Below, one piece after another: positions 8,168-16,708 of a stretch of DNA of 36,159 nucleotides (position 1 is its first letter; each line of letters begins with the position of its first letter). The DNA comes from Spirochaetota bacterium (GTDB taxonomy: Bacteria; Spirochaetota; UBA4802; UB4802), in contig JBFLZD010000038.1 in the NCBI GenBank assembly GCA_040756435.1, forward strand, positions 1 to 36,159, in the 5' to 3' direction. The notes under the pieces are model-generated. The model saw only the letters and a list, made by a program, of their open reading frames with translations, had not been told where the DNA came from and searched no databases. The position numbers were made by a program, and so were the translations under genes.

Positions 8168-10222
8168 ATGATTAAAAAAAACAATTCAATGTTTATCCTT
8201 ACTTTTATTTTACTGTTCATTATACTATCATTAACATCACAATCCTATGTTGTGGCCCAGGTTCTTCACCTGTCTAAATGGAAATATACTACAGGTAAGT
8301 CATCACAGGGCTATAATGATGCTATGAAACTACCATTCAAACCATTAAAAGCTACCAATAATTTACATACATTAGTTCCCAACTATGAAGGATTTGTATG
8401 GTTACGCAGTGATTTTACTGCTTCAGATCAAATAATAAATGTGCCATTGATAGGAATTTTGTTAGGAAGAATAATGATAGCCGATGAAACCTATTGTAAT
8501 GGTGAGCTTATTGGAATGACGGGACAATTCCCTCCAAAATTTTTTAGCGAATGGAATAAATATAGATTATATATGTTGCCAAAGAGTATTCTGAAAACCA
8601 ATGAAAATAATGTATTACTCATAAAGGTCTATGTTAACCATGAAGGGTCTATAGCTGGGAAAAATATTATTGGTAACTATAAAGAATTAGAGAAGGAATA
8701 CGATTATTTTGACTTCATTGATTCAAGGATAAACGCAATTATTTCTTTTCTTTTTTTGTTAGTAGGTTGTTATTACATACTGATGTATATATTGCGTAAA
8801 AAAGACATAGAAAATTTATATTTTGGATTAACATGTATTGCATTTTCTTTATATTTAATAAATTTTTTTATTACCCGGCTACCAGGATTCCATTATAATG
8901 TTATACCATATCTGTTATTTCAAAAAATAATCTTTGTTTTAATTTTTGTGATTGCATATTTATTATCAAGGTTTTTAACCAGGTACCTTGATATTTCTGA
9001 CAATAAAATTATTAAGGCAATATTGGGATTATCAACTATTATACCTTCTGTAATTTTATTGCTGGCAAAGGATTACTCATCTTTCCTTAATATACGGTAT
9101 AAAGCAATACTGTTTATTATAATACCTGCTATCTATATAATTTCTATTACAATTATTGCTTTAAAACAAAAGAAGAAAGAAGCTAAAATTTTGATGTTTG
9201 GAAGTATACCTTTGTATTTCTGTACATTCTGGGATCTTATTGTTCATAATATTTTTAAAATAGATGATGCTATATATCTTATGGGTTTTGGCTTTCCATC
9301 ATTGTTAATATCAATTGCAGCAATATTAGCAATTCAAACAGTTCAGTATCATAATGAAGTGGAAGAATTAAATATAACATTAGAGAAAAAAGTTGAGGAC
9401 AGAACACGACAGTTATATGAAGCAAATCAGGAATTAAAACTTGCATTGAACCAGAATCGTGAACAGCAGGAAATTGCTCAGAGAGATATGATAATGGCAG
9501 TTAATGTTCAGCGCAGTATTATCCCGCAAAAAGCACCAGATGTTAAAAATTATGAAATAGGTTTATATGCTCAGGCAATGTCAGGAGTATCAGGTGATTT
9601 TTATGATTTTTATATTGATAATGATACATTAGTGGGAATTGGATTATTTGATGTTTCAGGGCACGGTATTGCCTCAGGTTTGTTGACAATATTGTCAAAA
9701 TCAATTGTTTTTCGTCATTTCATGAAACGTATCAATATCCATTTGGGTAAAGTAATTGAATTTATTAATCAAGAATTAGTACAGGAACTGGAAAATGTTG
9801 ATAATTATTTAACGGGTATTCTTTTACGTTTTAGTGATAATAAGGTAGAATATGTCAATGCTGCTCATACTGAGATGCTTTTAAAACGCAAAGAAACAAA
9901 TAGTGTTCTGGTATGTGCTCATAAAGAAAAAGATATAAAAGGAATGTTTTTAGGAAAAAGTGTTTTCCAGACTACCTATACACCCCTTCAATTCAGTATC
10001 AGGCCAGGTGATCAGCTGTTAGTATATAGTGATGGGATAACCGAACAAAAAAATAAAGATGCTGAAGAATTTGGATTTGAAAGGCTTAAAGAGGCTTTTT
10101 TACATGCTCAAGGACAAACTGCACAGGAAATTTGTGAATATATAATTAATATATTCAATGAATTCAGGGGGGATGTAGGGTTTGGTGATGATGTAACGGT
10201 TATAGTATTGAAAAAGAAGTAA
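8168..10222 (+). CDS. Membrane-bound SpoIIE-family (PP2C) serine phosphatase with jelly-roll-like sensor and 7TM region
   Basis: The predicted protein has 684 residues. Residues below are numbered from the TTG at 8165; I prefer the ATG at 8168, with GGAGGAA seven bases upstream. Order: signal segment (1-32), extracytoplasmic region of about 150 residues with a sugar-binding jelly-roll look (FVWLRSDF, TYCNGELIG, LLIKVYVNHEG), about seven membrane helices (190-395), coiled coil (397-445) and a C-terminal PP2C domain. Metal-binding aspartates are visible in GVSGDFYDF (D478), FDVSGHG (D496), YSDGITEQ (D623) and GDDVTVIVL (D675/D676). Such proteins usually dephosphorylate anti-sigma-factor antagonists in partner-switching pathways; the partner is not encoded nearby. 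Its promoter carries the same operator motif as the sulfosugar operons. Its stop codon abuts that of the convergent ROK gene. Confidence 0.9.
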   Translation: MIKKNNSMFILTFILLFIILSLTSQSYVVAQVLHLSKWKYTTGKSSQGYNDAMKLPFKPLKATNNLHTLVPNYEGFVWLRSDFTASDQIINVPLIGILLGRIMIADETYCNGELIGMTGQFPPKFFSEWNKYRLYMLPKSILKTNENNVLLIKVYVNHEGSIAGKNIIGNYKELEKEYDYFDFIDSRINAIISFLFLLVGCYYILMYILRKKDIENLYFGLTCIAFSLYLINFFITRLPGFHYNVIPYLLFQKIIFVLIFVIAYLLSRFLTRYLDISDNKIIKAILGLSTIIPSVILLLAKDYSSFLNIRYKAILFIIIPAIYIISITIIALKQKKKEAKILMFGSIPLYFCTFWDLIVHNIFKIDDAIYLMGFGFPSLLISIAAILAIQTVQYHNEVEELNITLEKKVEDRTRQLYEANQELKLALNQNREQQEIAQRDMIMAVNVQRSIIPQKAPDVKNYEIGLYAQAMSGVSGDFYDFYIDNDTLVGIGLFDVSGHGIASGLLTILSKSIVFRHFMKRINIHLGKVIEFINQELVQELENVDNYLTGILLRFSDNKVEYVNAAHTEMLLKRKETNSVLVCAHKEKDIKGMFLGKSVFQTTYTPLQFSIRPGDQLLVYSDGITEQKNKDAEEFGFERLKEAFLHAQGQTAQEICEYIINIFNEFRGDVGFGDDVTVIVLKKK

Positions 10223-11413
10223 TTATACTGTATATCCCCAATCCTGCTGTATTAAACTCAAGCATACACCGTGGGCTATTGATTCAGTTTTTATGCTTTG
10301 AAATTCCATTAATGCCCGTTTATACATTGAAATATATCCTGTATCATGAAATATGTCTTTTATATGAAAATCTATTTGGGCAACAGGATCATTGTATATT
10401 TCAAAGAGATCCCCAGTAAGAAGTACATAATCCGGTGAAAAAACATTTATCACATCAAGTAATGCTTCAGAAAAAAACTTCAGTGCTGTATCAAGCTTTT
10501 CAAATATACCTTCGGTTCTATTGGTATAATGGTTGTTAAGTTTTGCTATGACATTATCGTAACATTCATTTTCATCTATGGCATTTTGCTGCTGTAATAA
10601 CTTGACAAATGCTTCATAGGAAAAATAGCAATCCAAGCAGCCACTCCTTCCACAGATACATCGCTGGTTCTCATCACAGACTTTTATATGGCCAATTTCC
10701 CCTCTACTATTAACTATCGCCCCCTTATAAATTAATCCAACAGCACTTGCTGCACGTGCTGAAACAACCATTATCCTGTCATAACGCTGATTAATATCAG
10801 ACGTAGATAGAATATATGTAATCATGCTGCTGATATTATGGTCAAAAAATATTCGTGTATTGGGGAATTTAGCGGATAAAAGTTCATTAAAATTAAAATC
10901 CTTTAATTGTGGCATGAGTGTATATGATCGTAAGATTCCATTTTTGGTATCAATATCGCCAGGTACTGTGCAACCTACAGCAACAAGATTGTTTGTAAAC
11001 ACAGGATTTTTTGATAACACTTCATCAATTTGTTGTAGTATGACACGGGTAAATTCCTCTTTTGAAATACTGCTGGAAATCCCAACTTTTGCTTTTGCTA
11101 AAACTTTGTTGCTGAAACTAACGATAGTTGTGTATACTGCTTTCTGATTGAATGTGATTCCTAAATATACCTGCTTATCATGATTTAATGTATAAAATAA
11201 CGCTTTACGACCTTTTTCCTTTTGTTTTCCTTCAGTAGATACTATTATACCGGTATTTTTTAAAATTTTAAAAGAGGTCATGATGGTATCCATGGAATAC
11301 CCGGAATACCGTTTTGCTTCAGCTTTTGATAATATAGGGTGTTGTCTGAAGATATCGACTATATGCTTGCGTTTATTTTCTTTTCGTCTGTTGATTTTTT
11401 CGCCATGTGCCAT
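10223..11413 (-). CDS. ROK-family transcriptional repressor, probable regulator of the sulfoquinovose genes
   Basis: The 396-residue protein has an N-terminal winged helix (about 15-75; ILSKAEAKRYSGYSMDTIMTSFKIL) and a C-terminal sugar-kinase-like ROK domain. The ROK signature is clear: GEIGHIKV, then the zinc-binding CICGRSGCLDCYFS, and the segment VAVGCTVPGDIDTKNG. The ATP-binding DxGxT of sugar kinases is replaced (LGITFNQKAVY), which fits a regulator that binds a sugar but does not phosphorylate it. It is divergent from the symporter gene, and ATCGATAACGAT lies in the shared intergenic region. By family logic it represses the locus until SQ or an SQ metabolite binds; the effector is inferred. 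A good ribosome site (AGGAG, 7 bases) supports the start. There is no gap between its stop and the phosphatase stop. Confidence 0.92.
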   Translation of the reverse strand: MAHGEKINRRKENKRKHIVDIFRQHPILSKAEAKRYSGYSMDTIMTSFKILKNTGIIVSTEGKQKEKGRKALFYTLNHDKQVYLGITFNQKAVYTTIVSFSNKVLAKAKVGISSSISKEEFTRVILQQIDEVLSKNPVFTNNLVAVGCTVPGDIDTKNGILRSYTLMPQLKDFNFNELLSAKFPNTRIFFDHNISSMITYILSTSDINQRYDRIMVVSARAASAVGLIYKGAIVNSRGEIGHIKVCDENQRCICGRSGCLDCYFSYEAFVKLLQQQNAIDENECYDNVIAKLNNHYTNRTEGIFEKLDTALKFFSEALLDVINVFSPDYVLLTGDLFEIYNDPVAQIDFHIKDIFHDTGYISMYKRALMEFQSIKTESIAHGVCLSLIQQDWGYTV

Positions 11414-11441
11414 ATCATTACTCCTGGGTAAAATAAATTTC

Positions 11442-11471
11442 TTGACATATTATCGATAACGATTTTATTAT
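11442..11471 (+). promoter_or_regulatory. Symporter-operon promoter with operator ATCGATAACGAT in the spacer
   Basis: TTGACA (11442-11447), an 18-base spacer and TATTAT (11466-11471) form a near-consensus promoter. ATCGATAACGAT (11452-11463) sits inside the spacer, so a bound repressor would block RNA polymerase. The motif is a dyad with ATCG and CGAT halves around ATAA. The divergent ROK gene starts about 30 bases to the left, so autoregulation is likely. Confidence 0.75.
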
Positions 11472-11563
11472 TAAACTAATCAAATGAAACTTGATAATAT
11501 AACATTATTGCTCATTGTTTTTACTTATGCAACAATTTTTTACAATTTAAAATAGGTGCGCTT

Positions 11564-13003
11564 ATGAATCAAGAAAGAAAAATAACTTTTAAAAATTTAT
11601 TATCATATGGCGTTGGCGATATTTTTGGTGGAGGTTCATTTGTTGTTATAAATCTTTTATTCATATATTTCTTAACAGATATTGCAAAACTCAATCCTGC
11701 ACTGGCTGGACTTGTTGTATTGGCAGGCAAGGCATGGGATGCAATCAGTGACCCAATCATGGGGTATATCTCTGATACTACCAGGTCAAAATACGGTAGA
11801 CGCAGAATATTCTTTTTACTTGGGATATTGCCAATCATACTTAGCTTCATTGCCATGTGGCTGCCTTTTTCATCTGATAGCCAGATAATAAAATTTATTT
11901 ATTATGCCTGTGCTTATGTATTTTTCAGTACAGCCTTTACCATGGTGATGATTCCATATTCGGCACTCAATGCTGAGATGACACGAGAATATAAAGACAG
12001 GACGCGCCTATCAGGAGCACGGTTGATCTTTTCACAGATATCATCCCTCATATCAGGTACCGTTCCCAAGATGGTTGTTGATGCATTTACGGATAAGGGT
12101 GAGGGGTTCCTTGTGATGAGTATTATATTTAGTATCTTTTTTGCATTGCCATGGATTATTGTATTTTTTGGAACATGGGAACTTCCTGATGTAAAGGTTG
12201 AAAATAAATCTCTTACCGATTTTTTTAAAAATCTCTTAGTTATATGGACAAACAGATCATTCAGAGTTCATATAGGGTTGTATATCTGTGCATATTCAGC
12301 GCTTGATTTAATCATGGCAATGTTTATTTATTATCTTACCTACTATATACAAAAGCCACTTATTTTCACCAGGTGTCTTGGTGCTATGCTTGTTACACAG
12401 GTTTTGTTTTTGCCGGTATATGTCTTTATAGCAAATAGAAAGGGCAAGGGCTTTTCATATCGCGTAGGGGTCAGTGTATGGGCGATAGCTCTTGTGAGTA
12501 CTCTTTTGTTTGATAGCGCCACTCCGCTACAATATATCATTGCACTTTCAGTGCTTATGGGGGCTGGAATGTCGGCAGGAACAATGATCCCATGGGCAAT
12601 ATTGCCTTCAGTGACCGATGTTGGTGAGCTTATAACGGGAAAGCAACAGGCAGGGGTGTATGCAGGTGCCATGACATTTATACGTAAATTGGTACAGGCA
12701 GTTGTGCTTGCTGTATTTGGTTTAGTGCTGCAAACAATTGGATATAAAGCAAATACTGTTCAATCCCCTGAAACATTAGAGTATCTACGCCTGTTGTTTG
12801 CACTGGCACCATCAACGCTTATGCTCTGTGGCATTCTAATTTCCCTAAAATTTAAAATTACACCTGTAACCCATCCAATTCTTATTCAAGAAATTAACAG
12901 GTTAAAATCCGGTGGTAGCAAGGATATGGTTGAACCATTTGTTAAAAAAATTTGTGAAGTATTAACAGGATATAACTATGAAAATCTTTTTAAAAAGCAA
13001 TAG
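11564..13003 (+). CDS. GPH-family (MelB/YihO-like) sugar:cation symporter, probable sulfoquinovose or SQ-glycoside importer
   Basis: The 479-residue protein has about 12 membrane helices and the glycoside-pentoside-hexuronide:cation symporter pattern. The early YGVGDIFGG is followed by WDAISDPIMGYISDTTRSKYGRRR (about 59-82), the hallmark loop with the cation-site aspartates. YihO, the transporter of the E. coli SQ operon, belongs to this family, and here the gene heads an operon with an SQ isomerase and an SQase. Uptake of SQ or sulfoquinovosyl glycerol is therefore the best inference, but substrate specificity cannot be read directly from the sequence. An AGGTG ribosome site precedes the ATG. 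The next gene follows within 9 bases. Confidence 0.9.
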   Translation: MNQERKITFKNLLSYGVGDIFGGGSFVVINLLFIYFLTDIAKLNPALAGLVVLAGKAWDAISDPIMGYISDTTRSKYGRRRIFFLLGILPIILSFIAMWLPFSSDSQIIKFIYYACAYVFFSTAFTMVMIPYSALNAEMTREYKDRTRLSGARLIFSQISSLISGTVPKMVVDAFTDKGEGFLVMSIIFSIFFALPWIIVFFGTWELPDVKVENKSLTDFFKNLLVIWTNRSFRVHIGLYICAYSALDLIMAMFIYYLTYYIQKPLIFTRCLGAMLVTQVLFLPVYVFIANRKGKGFSYRVGVSVWAIALVSTLLFDSATPLQYIIALSVLMGAGMSAGTMIPWAILPSVTDVGELITGKQQAGVYAGAMTFIRKLVQAVVLAVFGLVLQTIGYKANTVQSPETLEYLRLLFALAPSTLMLCGILISLKFKITPVTHPILIQEINRLKSGGSKDMVEPFVKKICEVLTGYNYENLFKKQ

Positions 13004-13012
13004 GTGAAAATC

Positions 13013-14329
13013 ATGAAAGAAATAACTGTTGGTGTTGTATGTTTTGCTCGTAAAACCTTTGATTACAATGCAGCCCAAGAAATCTATATTGCTATACAAT
13101 CACAGTTAAAAAAGATTAAAGCGGTACAGTGGCATTGTTACAATGAACTTGTATATGAAGTAGAAGACGCACATAAGGCTATTACTTTTTTAAAAAAGAA
13201 CAATATTGATGCACTTGTATGTATCAGTGGAACATTTCATTTGGGGCATTTAGCTCTGGAATTGATAAAGCATGTCAGTGTGCCGGTGATGCTGTGGGGT
13301 CTTCCTGAATTACCGTATGATGGCGGCAAAATACGGCTTAATTCAATTTGTGGCGTAAATTTAGATGCCAGCAATCTTTATAAAGCAGGGATACGTAATT
13401 ACCATGCACATATTGGCAATACTATTGATACGGACTGGATTGGTGCCATACGTATCATTTCTATGCTCAAAAATGCTAAAATTGGGTTAGTTGGCTATCA
13501 CGCACATGGCTTTTTTAATATTGATACTTGGCATCCTGCACTGTATGCACAGTGTGGCACAATGATTGAACACTATGAATTGCAACATATATTCAATTAT
13601 CCTGTGAATCAGCAATACAAAGATCAGTATGCTGATATCATTGATAGTAATTTTGATACAGGTGATATTAATACCTCACAAAAACAAAAGGTTGCAGAAT
13701 TAAGTTCCAGGCTACACAGTTTTATGGAAGATAATAACCTTACCGCTATGGCAATACGGTGCTGGCCTGAATTTGCCGCTGAATTTGGCATTGCGCCATG
13801 TGCAGCCATGTCGCTGGTACAGGCTCAAAATTTTGTCATTGCCTGTGAAGGTGACGTTGATGGGGCACTATCTATGTTAGCTCACAAAGCGCTGGGTACG
13901 CAAACGCCATTTTTATTTGATTTTTCGCAGGTAAATCTTGAAGAAAATTTTGCATTGCTGTGGCATTGCGGTGTTGCGCCTTTCACACTCAAAGATACCA
14001 CAAGCACAGCGTCGCTTGATACGTATTTTGCTGCAGGCAAAGGTGTCACGGCAGGTTTTGTTTTAAAACCAGGTGATGTGTCAATTTGCAGATTTGATTT
14101 TGATGGCAGTAACTATCGCTTATTATTATTGAAAGCTCATGGCGTTACAATGGATAAATTGCTAAAAGGAACATATTTAAAAGTTATCTTTGATGTTCCT
14201 GTAAAAAACGTTCTTGATACTATTATTTATAATGGTATTGCACATCACGCGTCTATGGTATATGGTGATTTTGTAAAACCGTTTGAGATAGCAGCTCGCA
14301 TTAAAAACTGGGAGATAGTAACATGCTAA
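13013..14329 (+). CDS. sqvD: FucI/AraA-like aldose-ketose isomerase, probable sulfoquinovose isomerase
   Basis: The 438-residue protein has the L-fucose/L-arabinose isomerase-like architecture. It starts with a Rossmann-like half (VGVVCFARKTFDYNAAQEIY; LVCISGTFHLGH). The later metal-site region has AIRCWPEFAAEFGIAPCAAMSL and CEGDVDGALSML, followed by a late His pair (GIAHHASMVYGDF). Glu in WPEF, the acidic residues of CEGDVDG and the late His are the likely metal and acid/base ligands by analogy with FucI. SQ isomerases of the SFT and sulfo-TK pathways (SqvD/SftI) belong to this superfamily, and the next gene is an SQase, so conversion of SQ to sulfofructose is the likely reaction. I chose the ATG at 13013 over the GTG at 13004 because AGGTGA lies just before it. 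The last 7 bases overlap the GH31 gene. Confidence 0.83.
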   Translation: MKEITVGVVCFARKTFDYNAAQEIYIAIQSQLKKIKAVQWHCYNELVYEVEDAHKAITFLKKNNIDALVCISGTFHLGHLALELIKHVSVPVMLWGLPELPYDGGKIRLNSICGVNLDASNLYKAGIRNYHAHIGNTIDTDWIGAIRIISMLKNAKIGLVGYHAHGFFNIDTWHPALYAQCGTMIEHYELQHIFNYPVNQQYKDQYADIIDSNFDTGDINTSQKQKVAELSSRLHSFMEDNNLTAMAIRCWPEFAAEFGIAPCAAMSLVQAQNFVIACEGDVDGALSMLAHKALGTQTPFLFDFSQVNLEENFALLWHCGVAPFTLKDTTSTASLDTYFAAGKGVTAGFVLKPGDVSICRFDFDGSNYRLLLLKAHGVTMDKLLKGTYLKVIFDVPVKNVLDTIIYNGIAHHASMVYGDFVKPFEIAARIKNWEIVTC

Positions 14330-16308
14330 AAATTGAACACAGTGATGCATCGTTTTCACTATATTACAAAAATCGATGTATAGTGAAACACTCGTTTGAT
14401 AAGCCCTGCATAGCGGTAGGAAACGGCAGCGCTACGTATACCATGAAAGAAGGTAACTTTAAACTGAAAGACAAAGTTATATCAAAACAGTATTTGAAAC
14501 ATTTTACTGTTAGAGAAAATAATAACACCATAACAATACAATTAGAAGATGCTATTCGGTTAACCATACAAGCAGATACATATTGCACTGTTTCTATTGA
14601 AGCAAAAAAACCGTTTAATAGATTTTGGCTTAGTTGTGTTGCTGATCCTTGTGAACATATTTACGGTTGCGGTGAACAGTTTTCAAAATTGGATCTAAAG
14701 AAAAAGAAAGTTCCCCTATGGGTACAGGAGCAGGGAGTAGGGCGGGGACATGATCTGATAACATTTTTAGCTACTGTATTGCATGGCGCAGGAGGAGCAT
14801 GGTACACTACATATTATCCGCAACCCACGTTTGTATCAAGCAGCAATTACTTTATCCATTGCAATGCGTCATCATTTGCGGAATTTGAATTTAAAAAGAA
14901 AGAGCATATACTTCATTTCTGGCAGATTCCTGAATCAGTGGTGTTTGGTGTGTATGAAAAATCAACTGATTGTGTAAAAGCGGTGGGTGATTTATTGGGA
15001 CTACAGCCACGGCTACCACAGTGGGTCCACGATGGTATGTGGATAGGAGTTCAGGGTGGCACCGATGTTGTGAAGAAAAAATTAAAAGATGCACTTGATG
15101 CGGGAGTTAAGGTTTCTGCACTGTGGGTGCAGGACTGGGTTGGCCGACGAATTACCTGGTTTGGCAAGAGGCTTTTTTGGAACTGGAAATATAATGACGA
15201 TTCGTATCCTAATCTGCCATTATTTATACAGGAACTATCGCACAACAACATAAAATTTTTGGGGTATATCAACTGCTTTTTAAATTCTGAGGGTGACCTG
15301 TATAAAGAGGCTGTTACCAAAGGGTATTTGGTGCAAAATCGGGATGGCACAGTACGAACGTTTGATACCACCGGTATAATTGCTGGCACGATAGATCTTA
15401 CCAATCCCCAAACGCGGGATTGGATTAAAAATGTTATTAAAGAACATATGATTGGCATTGGCCTTGGTGGCTGGATGGCCGATTTTGGTGAATATCTGGA
15501 AACTGATGTAAAGCTTTATTCAGGTGAATCTTCCGAATTGTACCACAACAAATATCCGGCAGAGTGGGCGCGTGTCAATTATGAAGCTTTAGAAGAAGCA
15601 GGTAAACTAGGTGAGATAGTTTTTTTTACACGGGCAGGGTATACAGGAACATCTCAATACAGTACGTTGATGTGGGCAGGAGATCAGCTTGTTAATTGGA
15701 GCATGCATGATGGATTGGCTTCGGTAATACCTGCAGGTATTTCATTGGGATTTTGCGGAGTGGGATATTTTCACTCGGATATTGGTGGATATACAACAAT
15801 AGGTTGGATAAAACGAAAAAAAGAGCTTTTTATGCGCTGGGCAGAGTTAGGTGCATTTACAGCAGTAATGAGGACACACGAAGGTAACAGACCTGATGTA
15901 AATTGGCAATTTGACAGTAACAAAGAAACATTACAGCATTTAGCAAAAATGACAAAAGTTCATACTGCCTTAAAACCATATTTTGAGCATTGTAAGGATG
16001 AGTATCATACTGATGGGCTACCGCTAATGCGTCATCCATACATCCATTATCCTGATGATGACAAACATCATTCGTTGCAGTATCAATTTCTACTGGGTCG
16101 TGATGTAATGGTAGCACCTGTGTACAAACCACGGAAAAAGAAGTGGAAAGTATATCTTCCACAGGATGAATGGGTACACCTATGGTCAGGAAAAGAATAT
16201 AGTGGTGGATGGGTTACGGTTGATGCTCCGTTAGGGCAACCACCTGTTTTTTACAGGAAAGCTTCACAGTTTAAAACTATTTTTAAAGCAATACAGGATA
16301 TTGCGTGA
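14323..16308 (+). CDS. yihQ: GH31 sulfoquinovosidase (YihQ-like)
   Basis: The 661-residue GH31 enzyme has a beta-sandwich N-terminus and the catalytic barrel from about residue 225. GWMADFGE supplies the nucleophile D387 and WAGDQ the acid/base D454. They are 67 residues apart, exactly as in E. coli YihQ (D405 and D472). The YihQ residues known to recognise SQ also align without any gap: Q288 with Q270, R301 with R283, W304 with W286 (in GKRLFWNW) and Y508 with Y490. This makes hydrolysis of sulfoquinovosides (for example sulfoquinovosyl glycerol from plant and algal sulfolipid) the strongly preferred function over alpha-glucosidase or xylosidase. No signal peptide is seen, so it acts in the cytoplasm after uptake. 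Its start overlaps the isomerase gene (ATGCTAA). Confidence 0.95.
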   Translation: MLKIEHSDASFSLYYKNRCIVKHSFDKPCIAVGNGSATYTMKEGNFKLKDKVISKQYLKHFTVRENNNTITIQLEDAIRLTIQADTYCTVSIEAKKPFNRFWLSCVADPCEHIYGCGEQFSKLDLKKKKVPLWVQEQGVGRGHDLITFLATVLHGAGGAWYTTYYPQPTFVSSSNYFIHCNASSFAEFEFKKKEHILHFWQIPESVVFGVYEKSTDCVKAVGDLLGLQPRLPQWVHDGMWIGVQGGTDVVKKKLKDALDAGVKVSALWVQDWVGRRITWFGKRLFWNWKYNDDSYPNLPLFIQELSHNNIKFLGYINCFLNSEGDLYKEAVTKGYLVQNRDGTVRTFDTTGIIAGTIDLTNPQTRDWIKNVIKEHMIGIGLGGWMADFGEYLETDVKLYSGESSELYHNKYPAEWARVNYEALEEAGKLGEIVFFTRAGYTGTSQYSTLMWAGDQLVNWSMHDGLASVIPAGISLGFCGVGYFHSDIGGYTTIGWIKRKKELFMRWAELGAFTAVMRTHEGNRPDVNWQFDSNKETLQHLAKMTKVHTALKPYFEHCKDEYHTDGLPLMRHPYIHYPDDDKHHSLQYQFLLGRDVMVAPVYKPRKKKWKVYLPQDEWVHLWSGKEYSGGWVTVDAPLGQPPVFYRKASQFKTIFKAIQDIA

Positions 16309-16320
16309 AGAGTATTTCTT

Positions 16321-16423
16321 CCTGTCATTTCGAAGGAGCGAAGCGACTAAGAAATCTTATTATGTGAATAAAGATTTTTAGCAGCGTTCAAGTAAGATTT
16401 CTCGCTGCGCTCGAAATGACAGG
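16321..16423. repeat. REP-like imperfect palindromic element
   Basis: The left arm (16321-16359, starting CCTGTCATTTCGA and ending AAGAAATCTTA) pairs with the right arm (16393-16423, TAAGATTTCTCGCTGCGC... ending GAAATGACAGG) with small bulges. The CTGTCATTTCGA...GCGAAG...AAATCTT type of intergenic palindrome is common as dispersed repeats in many bacteria. It lies 12 bases after the GH31 stop and may act as a transcript-end hairpin. Confidence 0.8.
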
Positions 16424-16543
16424 TAATAAAGCTCCAAATGACAGGTAATAAATCTCCAAATGACAGGTGGTAAAGCTCCAAATGCTAAGTGGTAAAGCTT
16501 GAAATGACACATGAATAAGCTCGAAATAATAGTGGTAAAGTTC
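16413..16543. repeat. Six tandem 22-bp units grown from the REP element arm
   Basis: Units start at 16413, 16435, 16457, 16479, 16501 and 16523. Their shared pattern is roughly (c/g)AAATGACAGGT(a/g)(a/g)TAAAGCTC; the last unit is 21 bases. The first unit overlaps the right arm of the palindrome, so the array looks like serial duplication of the element's outer edge, with later copies progressively diverged. There are no spacers, so it is not CRISPR. Confidence 0.85.
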
Positions 16544-16708
16544 ACGATCTTATTTGGAAGGATTACCGTGATTCAAATTCTAACAATAAAAAATTATTCT
16601 AATAAATATTGTTATTGAAATAATTGACAATTAAATACATTATACATACACAGACAACAAACCTAAAAACGATATACTAATTAAGAATGGCTTGAAACAT
16701 TAAAAAAT
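16544..16708. other. AT-rich intergenic stretch before the MBL gene
   Basis: Together with the repeats this fills the 400-base gap between the GH31 and MBL genes. TTGACA occurs at about 16624, but no well-spaced -10 follows, and no copy of the ATCGATAACGAT motif is present. I see no RNA gene or ORF with a ribosome site. Confidence 0.6.

Noticed and set aside
13013-14329. L-fucose or L-arabinose isomerase of a normal sugar pathway
   Set aside because: No fuculose or ribulose kinase or aldolase is nearby; the gene overlaps the sulfoquinovosidase gene.
15051-15458. 135-codon minus-strand open frame within the GH31 gene
   Set aside because: It is the antisense shadow of a conserved catalytic region and has no start signals.
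14323-16308. Alpha-glucosidase or alpha-xylosidase as the GH31 function
   Set aside because: The four YihQ sulfoquinovose-recognition residues are all present at exact spacing, and the neighbours form a sulfosugar pathway.
16413-16543. Possible CRISPR array
   Set aside because: The 22-bp units abut directly with no unique spacers, and no cas genes are near.
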